A stretch of 5,862 nt of DNA from Clostridia bacterium (GTDB lineage: Bacteria > Bacillota > Clostridia > Oscillospirales > Acutalibacteraceae). The stretch is from NCBI GenBank assembly GCA_017549905.1, contig JAFYNC010000135.1, forward strand, positions 1-5,862, given 5' to 3'. Positions 1 to 5,351 of this stretch are shown in pieces (within the stretch, counting starts at the first letter, position 1; every line of letters begins with the position of its first letter). The notes beneath the pieces were generated by a model. That model searched no databases. It had not been told where the DNA came from and saw nothing but the letters and a program-made list of their open reading frames with translations. Made by a program: the position numbers and the translations under genes.

Positions 1-737
1 CTTTGTCTGAATTCATTAAGCTTTTCAGGTTTTTCGGGGTTTTCTACATTATATATCATAGCGGTAGTATAACTTTTATTTTCCACTGTTTTACGGGTGA
101 GTAACACAAGTCTGCCATTTTTGACAAACATTTCATTGCTGAAATAATATCCTTTTTCTTCTAATTCTATTTGGGATACTTTTTTTGCCTCTTTGCTTGT
201 GCTTACGATGCTAATTGCAAGGTTTTTGGGTGAATAAACATAAATATATTTGCCATCGGTTTTCACTATATCAGCTTCGTCTACACCCTTTACCTGTTCA
301 TTTGTTTCTGAAATATCCTCGGCATCTTCTTTTACATTTGAGGAACTGCTGTTTTTATTTGTACCGGCAACAGTAGTAGAAGTAGCCATATCACCCTCAG
401 CTATATCTATAGCTTCATCATCGGTCACATATTCATAAATCCCACCGTTAAGTTTTGTGCTGTTTAATTTTTTAAGCGCCTTATAAATATCTTTATATGA
501 AGTTTCGGCAGATTCTTCATTCGCCACAGATAATGGATTTTTTATAAAACTATCCACCGCAAAAAGTGAAACGAACATTATTGCTATCATAGCCACTGCG
601 GTCATCGTTCTAAAGACAAGTGTTTTAGGTTTAGATTTTGAATTTCCGTTTTCTTCTATTTTCCTTAAAACCTTTTGCTTTATATATTTGTCAGGCTTAA
701 TGTTATCTATTTGATTTTTATAATTATCATCAAACAT
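1..737 (-). CDS. Membrane-anchored beta-propeller domain protein, putative anti-sigma partner (partial, C-terminus off window)
   Basis: The frame opens at ATG 737-735 and stays open for 245 codons to the left edge, so only the N-terminal part is present. Seen: a short charged N-terminus (about 1-40, ending in a Lys-rich stretch), one hydrophobic segment at about 41-61, a Ser/Thr- and acid-rich linker (about 105-145), then TNEQVKGVDEADIVKTDGKYIYV at about 145-167 (split here as TNEQVKGVDEAD plus IVKTDGKYIYV). That last motif marks the start of the secreted C-terminal beta-propeller family of Firmicutes and archaea (Beta_propel, distantly WD40-like). Lys-rich inside and propeller outside predict a single-pass protein with an extracellular sensor. 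The start overlaps the sigma factor stop by one base (TGATG), and AGGAGG at 745-750 lies 7 nt upstream, so the two are probably translationally coupled. Position and topology suggest it restrains the sigma factor; this is inference, since no classical zinc anti-sigma motif is visible. Confidence 0.85.
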   Translation of the reverse strand, partial: MFDDNYKNQIDNIKPDKYIKQKVLRKIEENGNSKSKPKTLVFRTMTAVAMIAIMFVSLFAVDSFIKNPLSVANEESAETSYKDIYKALKKLNSTKLNGGIYEYVTDDEAIDIAEGDMATSTTVAGTNKNSSSSNVKEDAEDISETNEQVKGVDEADIVKTDGKYIYVYSPKNLAISIVSTSKEAKKVSQIELEEKGYYFSNEMFVKNGRLVLLTRKTVENKSYTTAMIYNVENPEKPEKLNEFRQ

Positions 738-1231
738 CAAAATTCCTCCTTCAAGGTGTTTTTAAGTATCTGTCTTGCTCTGTATAAGTGAGTTTTAACC
801 GTTGAGGGCTTTGTGTTTTCAATTTTTGCAATTTCTTCAACAGAGTATCCGCAATAATAATGAAGATGTATGACAGTACGGTATTTAATAGGCAGTTTTA
901 ACACTTCTTCTATCACATTGGTTTCGGAAATATTATCTGTTACAGAAAGATTTTCATCTAACTGCTCGGTGTGTTTGAACCAAAATGATGTTTTCAGACT
1001 GTTAGTGCAGTTTATGGTAATGCGCAAAAGCGTTGCTTTTAAATGCTCTTCGCTTTCAATTTTACTCCATATTTTCATATAGCGCAGAAAAACTTCCTGC
1101 AAAACATCGTCGCTGTCAGCCTTACTTTTTGTGCGCACAAAAGAAAGCCTGTAAACCATATCAGCATATTTGATAAATGCATTTTCAGGTTTTGCGAAAT
1201 CATTGTTTTTTAAACATTCCGTACTTTTCAT
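737..1231 (-). CDS. ECF-like sigma-70 family RNA polymerase sigma factor
   Basis: A 164-residue protein of the size and layout of extracytoplasmic-function (ECF) sigma factors, which direct RNA polymerase to a small regulon in response to envelope or other signals. Seen: region 2 at about 17-80 with the core-binding and -10-recognition helix DDVLQEVFLRYMKIW (41-55), and region 4 at about 107-158 with the helix-turn-helix YSVEEIAKIENTKPSTVKTH (129-148) followed by LYRARQILK. The ATG at 1231-1229 is preferred over a GTG two codons upstream (1237), because AGGGGG at 1239-1244 is 7 nt from the ATG but only 1 nt from the GTG. Its last codons (Lys-Glu-Glu) form the SD of the downstream membrane gene, which overlaps the stop by one base. 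The regulon and signal cannot be read from this sequence. The family assignment is secure; the ECF subgroup is not determined. Confidence 0.92.
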   Translation of the reverse strand: MKSTECLKNNDFAKPENAFIKYADMVYRLSFVRTKSKADSDDVLQEVFLRYMKIWSKIESEEHLKATLLRITINCTNSLKTSFWFKHTEQLDENLSVTDNISETNVIEEVLKLPIKYRTVIHLHYYCGYSVEEIAKIENTKPSTVKTHLYRARQILKNTLKEEF

Positions 1232-1238
1232 AATCACG

Positions 1239-1244
1239 CCCCCT
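1239..1244 (-). promoter_or_regulatory. Ribosome binding site deciding the sigma factor start
   Basis: AGGGGG on the minus strand lies 7 nt before ATG 1231-1229 and 1 nt before GTG 1237-1235. Normal spacing selects the ATG and shortens the longest open frame by two codons. Confidence 0.75.
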
Positions 1245-1251
1245 CATACCT

Positions 1252-1280
1252 AATACTTTTAAGACACCAAAAAGGTTTCA
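1252..1280 (-). promoter_or_regulatory. Candidate ECF-type (autoregulatory) promoter of the sigma factor gene
   Basis: On the minus strand TGAAAC (1275-1280), followed by CTTTTT, is separated by 17 bp from AGTATT (1252-1257). TGAAAC with a 16-17-bp spacer and a CGTA/CGTC-like -10 is the usual form of promoters read by Bacillus-type ECF sigma factors, which commonly drive their own genes. The predicted start would give a leader of only about 15-20 nt before the ATG. An overlapping vegetative reading (TTGAAA, 17 bp, AAGTAT) has a poor -10 but cannot be excluded. Confidence 0.5.
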
Positions 1281-1297
1281 AAATTTTTCCAAAACAA

Positions 1298-1325
1298 AAA
1301 ACCGAGGAAATAATTCCTCGGTTTT
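1298..1325 (-). terminator. Intrinsic terminator of the flavoprotein-cmk-ispH/rpsA unit
   Basis: A perfect inverted repeat ACCGAGGAA / TTCCTCGGT (1301-1309 and 1314-1322) with a 4-nt loop is extended by three A-T pairs on each side. On the minus strand it is followed by a T-rich tract (GGTTTTTTGTTTT), the classic intrinsic form, 12 bp past the rpsA stop. On the plus strand only a short T run follows, so termination in that direction would be weaker. It separates the housekeeping unit from the sigma factor promoter, which begins about 18 bp further on. Confidence 0.93.
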
Positions 1326-1336
1326 AAAAGATTAAA

Positions 1337-2536
1337 TTATTCTTCTGTTGCAGGCTCTTCAGTTGTTTCATAAACCACTTCATCAGCAGTTTCTTCTACA
1401 ACCTCTTCCTTAACTTCAGGTTCTAAAAGAGCGCGGATTGAAAGACTTACACGCTTCTTTTCTAAATCAATAGCGGTAATCTTAGCTTCTACCTCTTGAC
1501 CTACAGTTAATTCATCCTGTGGCTTTGCAATGTGTTTATTTGCAATCTGTGAAATGTGGATAAGACCGTCAACACCGGCAATAATACGTGCAAATGCGCC
1601 GTATGTAGTCATGCTAACGATAGTTGCCTTAACAACATCATCAACCTTATAGTTATTCTGGAAGATAACCCAAGGATTTTCATCTTCCTTCTTATAGCCT
1701 AAAGAAATCTTTTTCTTATCAGCATCAAGAGCTTTAACGTATACTTCAACAGTATCGCCAACCAAAACAACCTCAGAAGGATTCTTGATTCTTGCCCAAG
1801 AAAGTTCTGAAATGTGAACCATACCGTCCACACCGCCGATATCAACAAATGCACCGTAGCTTGTGAGTGACTTTACAGTACCTGTGAAACGGTCGCCAAC
1901 TGCAATTCTTTCCCAAATCTTAGACTCAGCAGCCTTCTTTTCTTCAATAAGAACGCTACGGATAGAACCGATAGCTCTGCGGCCTCTGCCGATTTCAATG
2001 ATACGGAAAGATACTTCCTTGCCCTTTAAATCTTCTAAAGAATCGTTTTTAGAAAGGGTTGCCTGTGAAGCCGGAATGAATACTCTAACATTGTTGGTGT
2101 AAACCACAACGCCGCCCTTAATAATATCCTTAACGAAACCGCTTAAAATTTCGCCCGAATCCTTGGCGGCAACTATATTGTCCCAACCGGCAATAGCATC
2201 GTAACGGCGCTTAGAAAGCATAGCGGTTCCTTCCTGATCGCTGATTTTCATAATAATAAGATTAATCTTATCATCAACTTTTACTTCGTCCATCATATTT
2301 GCATCAGGATTAGAAGAATATTCAGCAGCTGTAACATAACCTGTTACACCTCTGCCGATGTCCACTGTAATTTCAGTGGGATTAACAGCTATAACTGTGC
2401 CTTCTACTTTTTGGTCGCCTGTTAAACTGCTAAGAGATGCTTCGAATGCTTCCTCGTCGGTCATTTCTTCGAAGCTTTTTTGAACAGATTCTTTTACCTC
2501 CATCTGTTCTTCAACCGGTTGTAAATTTTCTGACAT
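1337..2536 (-). CDS. rpsA: Ribosomal protein S1 from an internal start within the ispH-rpsA fusion (proposed)
   Basis: An in-frame ATG at 2536-2534 (codon 280 of the fusion) begins MSENLQPVEEQ, exactly at the junction between the end of IspH and the acidic linker before the first S1 repeat. It would give a 399-residue protein with all four S1 repeats, close to the size of free-standing Firmicute S1-like proteins. A perfect AAAGGAGGT precedes it by about 10 nt, a spacing slightly longer than ideal. Independent translation would let S1 be made in larger amounts than IspH and would keep S1 available despite the nonsense codon upstream. The S1 repeats show no breaks or obvious loss of core residues (GAFVDIGGVDGMVHIS and GAFARIIAGVDGLIHIS are typical). 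That the open frame exists is certain; use of this start is inferred from the SD and the domain boundary. Confidence 0.6.
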   Translation of the reverse strand: MSENLQPVEEQMEVKESVQKSFEEMTDEEAFEASLSSLTGDQKVEGTVIAVNPTEITVDIGRGVTGYVTAAEYSSNPDANMMDEVKVDDKINLIIMKISDQEGTAMLSKRRYDAIAGWDNIVAAKDSGEILSGFVKDIIKGGVVVYTNNVRVFIPASQATLSKNDSLEDLKGKEVSFRIIEIGRGRRAIGSIRSVLIEEKKAAESKIWERIAVGDRFTGTVKSLTSYGAFVDIGGVDGMVHISELSWARIKNPSEVVLVGDTVEVYVKALDADKKKISLGYKKEDENPWVIFQNNYKVDDVVKATIVSMTTYGAFARIIAGVDGLIHISQIANKHIAKPQDELTVGQEVEAKITAIDLEKKRVSLSIRALLEPEVKEEVVEETADEVVYETTEEPATEE

Positions 2537-3172
2537 GGTTCTAATAACCTCCTTTATTATACCCGCAGGTGTAGATGCACCTGCCACCACCCCAACAGAG
2601 CCTCCCGATAAAGCTGCAGAGTTCGGTAATTCCTCTGCCGTTTCTATAAGAAAGGTTCTTTCACAGTTTTTAGAGCAGACATCAAACAACTTTGCTGTGT
2701 TTGAACTATGTCTTCCGCCGATTACAATAATATTATCGCAAATCTTTGAAAGTTCATCTGCCTCCTCTTGTCTGTTTGAGGTAGCGTTACATATTGTATC
2801 AAATATTTTCGCATTTGTACATACTTTTTTTAATTTTTTTTGCATTTCTCCCCAAATTTTTGCATTAAAAGTGGTTTGGGATACAAAAATTATCTTTTTT
2901 TCTACAAAATTATCATATTTTATAAGTAAATCTTCAAGTTCATTCTCGTCTGCAACCACAAAACATTCATCAAAACAGTGCCCTACAATACCTTTTACCT
3001 CTTGATGAGCCGAATCACCCGCGATTAAAGTTACATATCCTTCTCTACTGCTTTGACTTACAATTTTATGAATTTTAGCAACAAAAGGACAGGTTGCATC
3101 TGCTACTGCTACCCCGAGATTTTGAGCTTCATCTATAACAGATTTTTCTACACCGTGTGAACGGATTACCAA
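1337..3172 (-). CDS. ispH-rpsA: IspH-RpsA fusion, open part: 4-hydroxy-3-methylbut-2-enyl diphosphate reductase lacking its N-terminus, plus ribosomal protein S1
   Basis: This is the uninterrupted part of a fusion whose original start is ATG 3373 (678 codons; numbering below uses that start). IspH makes IPP and DMAPP in the last step of the MEP isoprenoid pathway through a [4Fe-4S] cluster held by three Cys. Seen in IspH: SHGV (His73), ATCP (Cys95), His123 and Glu125, SQTT (Thr167), CNAT (Cys195), HSSNT (Ser223-Asn225), AGASTP (Ser267). An acidic linker leads to four S1 RNA-binding repeats at about 321-392, 407-475, 492-562 and 575-649 and an acidic tail. S1 binds mRNA at the 30S subunit. The fused form is well known in Clostridia. 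The frame here opens at a TTG (codon 68), so the product would lack the first cluster ligand Cys12 and could not be an active reductase. A fuller gene is blocked by TAA at codon 30. HQEV replaces the usual HPEV at 123-126, which may or may not matter. Confidence 0.85.
   Translation of the reverse strand: MVIRSHGVEKSVIDEAQNLGVAVADATCPFVAKIHKIVSQSSREGYVTLIAGDSAHQEVKGIVGHCFDECFVVADENELEDLLIKYDNFVEKKIIFVSQTTFNAKIWGEMQKKLKKVCTNAKIFDTICNATSNRQEEADELSKICDNIIVIGGRHSSNTAKLFDVCSKNCERTFLIETAEELPNSAALSGGSVGVVAGASTPAGIIKEVIRTMSENLQPVEEQMEVKESVQKSFEEMTDEEAFEASLSSLTGDQKVEGTVIAVNPTEITVDIGRGVTGYVTAAEYSSNPDANMMDEVKVDDKINLIIMKISDQEGTAMLSKRRYDAIAGWDNIVAAKDSGEILSGFVKDIIKGGVVVYTNNVRVFIPASQATLSKNDSLEDLKGKEVSFRIIEIGRGRRAIGSIRSVLIEEKKAAESKIWERIAVGDRFTGTVKSLTSYGAFVDIGGVDGMVHISELSWARIKNPSEVVLVGDTVEVYVKALDADKKKISLGYKKEDENPWVIFQNNYKVDDVVKATIVSMTTYGAFARIIAGVDGLIHISQIANKHIAKPQDELTVGQEVEAKITAIDLEKKRVSLSIRALLEPEVKEEVVEETADEVVYETTEEPATEE
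2546..2555 (-). promoter_or_regulatory. Internal ribosome binding site before the S1 part
   Basis: AAAGGAGGTT on the minus strand is a near-complete complement of the 16S rRNA 3' end. It lies inside the coding sequence (codons for Lys-Glu-Val of the C-terminal IspH helix) and 10 nt upstream of in-frame ATG 2536. It is as strong as the SDs of the other genes in the window. Because Lys-Glu-Val fits the protein at this place, chance is possible, but the codon choice AAG-GAG-GTT produces the full motif. Confidence 0.65.
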
Positions 3173-3373
3173 GGTTTCACCCTCGGTTACCTCTTTTGGT
3201 GAATTTACAATTCTTACACCCTTTTGTTCAAGCTCAGCTACTAATTGAGGATTAAGAATTATAGGACCTAAGGTGCATACCTTTTAGCCCTTTTCTAATA
3301 AATCGTATACCATATTAACTTCGCGGTCAACACCAAAGCAAAAACCTGCAGTTTTGGCTAAAGTAATCTTCAT
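3173..3373 (-). pseudogene. ispH: Disrupted 5' part of ispH, with in-frame TAA at codon 30
   Basis: ATG 3373-3371 begins MKITLAKTAGFCFGVDREVN, the IspH N-terminus with cluster ligand Cys12. It overlaps the cmk stop (TAATG), with AAGGG 6 nt upstream (3380-3384), so this is the original start. Codon 30 (3284-3286) is TAA, where relatives have Lys (AAA would differ by one base). Reading on in the same frame gives KVCTLGPIILNPQLVAEL and continues into the open frame at 3172, so there is no frameshift. Two further changes are seen: Leu40 in place of the conserved substrate-binding His (His41 of E. coli IspH) and Glu18 in place of the conserved Ala of the GVxRA motif. The peptide made from this start would be only 29 residues. 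A true lesion, a sequencing or assembly error, or very rare readthrough are the options; the extra missense changes favour a real but recent decay or a poor local consensus. Confidence 0.82.
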
Positions 3374-4044
3374 TATTTTCCCTTTATACCCTCTTCTATT
3401 ATTTTAAGCAAAAGTTCTAAAGACTGTTCAAATTCATAACCAGTAGTATCTGCAAGAACGGCATCGTCCGCCTTTTTAAGCGGAGAAATTGGTCGGTTCA
3501 TATCATTATAATCTCTCTGCACCATATCCTTATAAACATCTTCAAAGGTTACATTTTCACCCTTTTCACAAAGTTCTTTATAACGACGCATTGCTCTATC
3601 CTCAGCAGAGGCGGTAAGATAAATTTTAAGTGTAGCATTTGGAAGAACAACTGTACCAATATCTCTGCCATCCATTACAACGTTGTTATCCTCTGCCAAT
3701 TTTCTTTGCATATTAAGTAAAAATTCTCTCACCTCAGGCTTTGCAGAAACGGCAGAAGCCATCATTGAAGCCTTAGGTGTTCTTATTAAATCCGAAACAT
3801 CGTTTCCGTCTAAAAATACGCGCTGTTCACCATTTACAAACCTAATATACGCGGTTGTATTATTTAAAACATCGCCAATTTCACAATTAAGGTCTGTATC
3901 ATATCCTAAATTTAAAAACTTTAAGCCCACTGTTCTGTAAAGTGCGCCTGTATCAACATAAATAAAGCCGAGCTTCTTAGCAACTGTTCTTGAAAGAGTG
4001 CTTTTACCTGCTCCTGCAGGTCCGTCAATAGCGATAGAAACCAT
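3373..4044 (-). CDS. cmk: Cytidylate kinase (CMP/dCMP kinase)
   Basis: A 223-residue cytosolic enzyme that phosphorylates CMP and dCMP with ATP, giving CDP and dCDP for nucleic acid and phospholipid precursor synthesis. The length is normal for the bacterial family. Seen: P-loop GPAGAGKST (8-16); DTGALYR (31-37), which lines the nucleotide site; VSDLIRTP (83-90) of the CMP-binding insert; MDGRDIGTVVLPNA (124-137); the lid arginines in AMRRYKEL (151-158); and RDYNDMNRPISPLKKADDA (177-195) near the C-terminus with the Arg/Asp that contact CMP. AGGAGG at 4053-4058 lies 8 nt before ATG 4044 and overlaps the stop of the upstream flavoprotein gene. The cmk stop shares a base with the ispH start, so coupling extends downstream. 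In many Clostridia an acyltransferase gene (plsC) lies between cmk and ispH-rpsA; none is present here. Confidence 0.97.
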   Translation of the reverse strand: MVSIAIDGPAGAGKSTLSRTVAKKLGFIYVDTGALYRTVGLKFLNLGYDTDLNCEIGDVLNNTTAYIRFVNGEQRVFLDGNDVSDLIRTPKASMMASAVSAKPEVREFLLNMQRKLAEDNNVVMDGRDIGTVVLPNATLKIYLTASAEDRAMRRYKELCEKGENVTFEDVYKDMVQRDYNDMNRPISPLKKADDAVLADTTGYEFEQSLELLLKIIEEGIKGK

Positions 4045-4056
4045 AATTAAAACCTC

Positions 4057-5289
4057 CTACATATTTTTACCTGCAACATAACCTGTAGAAAAAGCTATTT
4101 GCAAATTAAATCCGCCTGTAAAGGCATCAACATCAATAACCTCACCCGCAAAGAAAAGTCCTTTAACTATTTTAGATTCCATTGTGGTGGGATTTATTTC
4201 CTTAACCGAAATTCCGCCGCTTGTAATAATAGCTTCCTCAACAGGTCGAAAACCTTCAATATGAAGAGGCAACGCTTTAAGCAGTGCACATAAATTTCTT
4301 CTTTGCTCACGGCTTATCTGATTAACCTTTGTACTTGAGTCAATACCCGAAAGCCTGACTACTACAGGAATAAGGCTTTTAGGCAACAACTTGTCCAAAC
4401 TGTTTGAAAAATCTTTATTTTTCTGCTCTTCAAAATCTCGCAAAATTCTATTATCTAATTGCTCTAAGGTTAAAGCGGGTTTTAAATCTATATATGCAAT
4501 ATATTTCTTTTTTTCTAAATTTTTAATGTAAGCCGATGCGCTAAGCACCAAGGGTCCCGAAACGCCGAAATGTGTAAACAACATTTCGCCAAGTTCCTTA
4601 AAAACAGGTTTTTTCTTGCCATCTTCAAAAACAGAAAAGGTTACGTTTTTAAGTGACAATCCCGAAAGATGACTACAAAATCCCTCGTGACAAATAAGAG
4701 GCACTAAGGATGGTTTTATATCGGTAACAGTATGCCCAAGTTCTTGAGCTAACCTATATCCGTCACCCGTTGAGCCTGTAACAGAATATGACATACCACC
4801 CGTAGCAATAAGGCAACTATCTGCGCAAATACTGTTGCCGCTACTTAAGACAACTTCACTTATAACGCCGTTTTCAGTTTTGATTTCAACCACTTTATCA
4901 TTAACCGTTTTAACACCGGCTTTTCGAGCCGTTTTTACAAGTGCGTCAACTATATCCACCGCTTTATCTGAAACAGGGAAAACTCGGTTTCCGCGTTCTG
5001 TTTTAAGAGGCACACCCGCACCTTCAAAAAACCCCATAACAGAAGAAGACGGAAAAGCAGAAAAGGCAGAATACATGAATCTGGGATTTTTAGCAACATT
5101 TAAAAGCAAGGTATCAATATCGCAATTATTAGTAACATTGCATCTGCCCTTGCCTGTTATCATTAGCTTTCTTCCGGCACGCTCATTTTTTTCAATAAGC
5201 GTAACGTTAGAATTCGTATTGTGCTTCGCAGCCGAAATTGCCGCCATAAGACCCGCAGGTCCTGCACCGATTATTACTATGTTCTTCAT
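4057..5289 (-). CDS. NAD(P)/FAD-dependent oxidoreductase of the YhiN/HI0933 (BaiN-like) family
   Basis: A 410-residue flavoprotein of usual family length. Seen: N-terminal Rossmann FAD motif GAGPAG (8-13) with Glu33 closing the second strand; family signature GRKLMITGKGRCNVTN (39-54); ATGGMSYSVTGSTGDGYRLA (162-181); GEMLFTHFGVSGPLVLSAS (234-252); SGGISVKEINPTTMESK (357-373); and the C-terminal GLFFAGEVIDVDAFTGGFNLQIAF (377-400; broken here at GLFFAGEVIDVD / AFTGGFNLQIAF), which closes the FAD site. The in vivo substrate of most members is unknown. Some relatives are labelled aminoacetone oxidase or BaiN (bile acid dehydroxylation), but linkage to cmk and ispH-rpsA, which is common in Clostridia, argues for a general housekeeping role and not for bile acid metabolism. 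ATG 5289 is supported by AGGA at 5295-5298, 5 nt upstream. The SYS at 167-169 replaces the more usual SYP, a minor variation. Confidence 0.93.
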   Translation of the reverse strand: MKNIVIIGAGPAGLMAAISAAKHNTNSNVTLIEKNERAGRKLMITGKGRCNVTNNCDIDTLLLNVAKNPRFMYSAFSAFPSSSVMGFFEGAGVPLKTERGNRVFPVSDKAVDIVDALVKTARKAGVKTVNDKVVEIKTENGVISEVVLSSGNSICADSCLIATGGMSYSVTGSTGDGYRLAQELGHTVTDIKPSLVPLICHEGFCSHLSGLSLKNVTFSVFEDGKKKPVFKELGEMLFTHFGVSGPLVLSASAYIKNLEKKKYIAYIDLKPALTLEQLDNRILRDFEEQKNKDFSNSLDKLLPKSLIPVVVRLSGIDSSTKVNQISREQRRNLCALLKALPLHIEGFRPVEEAIITSGGISVKEINPTTMESKIVKGLFFAGEVIDVDAFTGGFNLQIAFSTGYVAGKNM

Positions 5290-5321
5290 TCTTTTCCTGC
5301 CTTTTTAATCTTTAGGTAATA

Positions 5322-5350
5322 ATTTTACACTATTTATAAGAAAAAGTAAA
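5322..5350 (-). promoter_or_regulatory. Weak vegetative promoter candidate before the flavoprotein gene
   Basis: In the 62-bp gap after spoIID, TTTACT (5345-5350) and TAAAAT (5322-5327) are 17 bp apart on the minus strand, matching the sigma-A consensus at 4 and 5 of 6 positions. No hairpin terminator is seen in the gap. The region is very AT-rich, so chance matches are easy; a promoter is sensible here because spoIID is expressed only in sporulation while the downstream genes are needed during growth. Confidence 0.35.
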
Positions 5351-5351
5351 C

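Noticed and set aside
1235..1237. GTG as the start of the sigma factor.
   Set aside because: Only 1 nt from the SD; ATG two codons later has 7-nt spacing.
1298..1325. Riboswitch or protein operator instead of a terminator.
   Set aside because: A single simple hairpin followed by a T tract right after a stop codon is fully explained as an intrinsic terminator.
2556..2561. Perfect TATAAT on the minus strand just before the internal SD of rpsA, as a promoter for S1.
   Set aside because: No -35-like hexamer at 16-18 bp upstream (the place holds GCAGGT), no TGN extension, and a start 6-7 bp downstream would fall inside the SD and remove it. The bases also encode conserved Ile-Ile.
2535..3005. 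Plus-strand open frame of 156 codons opposite ispH.
   Set aside because: Antisense shadow of a conserved coding frame; Ser/Phe-rich composition mirrors Lys/Glu-rich codons on the other strand; no domain or supporting SD.
3284..3286. TAA as a reassigned sense codon or programmed recoding site.
   Set aside because: cmk and the S1 frame end at TAA in this window with normal C-termini, so TAA is a normal stop. Selenocysteine uses TGA, and no frame change is needed to continue after the codon.
4835..5308. Plus-strand open frame of 157 codons opposite the flavoprotein gene.
   Set aside because: It lies fully antisense to a gene with clear family motifs, has low-complexity Ser/Thr/Leu-rich content, no good SD, and no recognisable domain.
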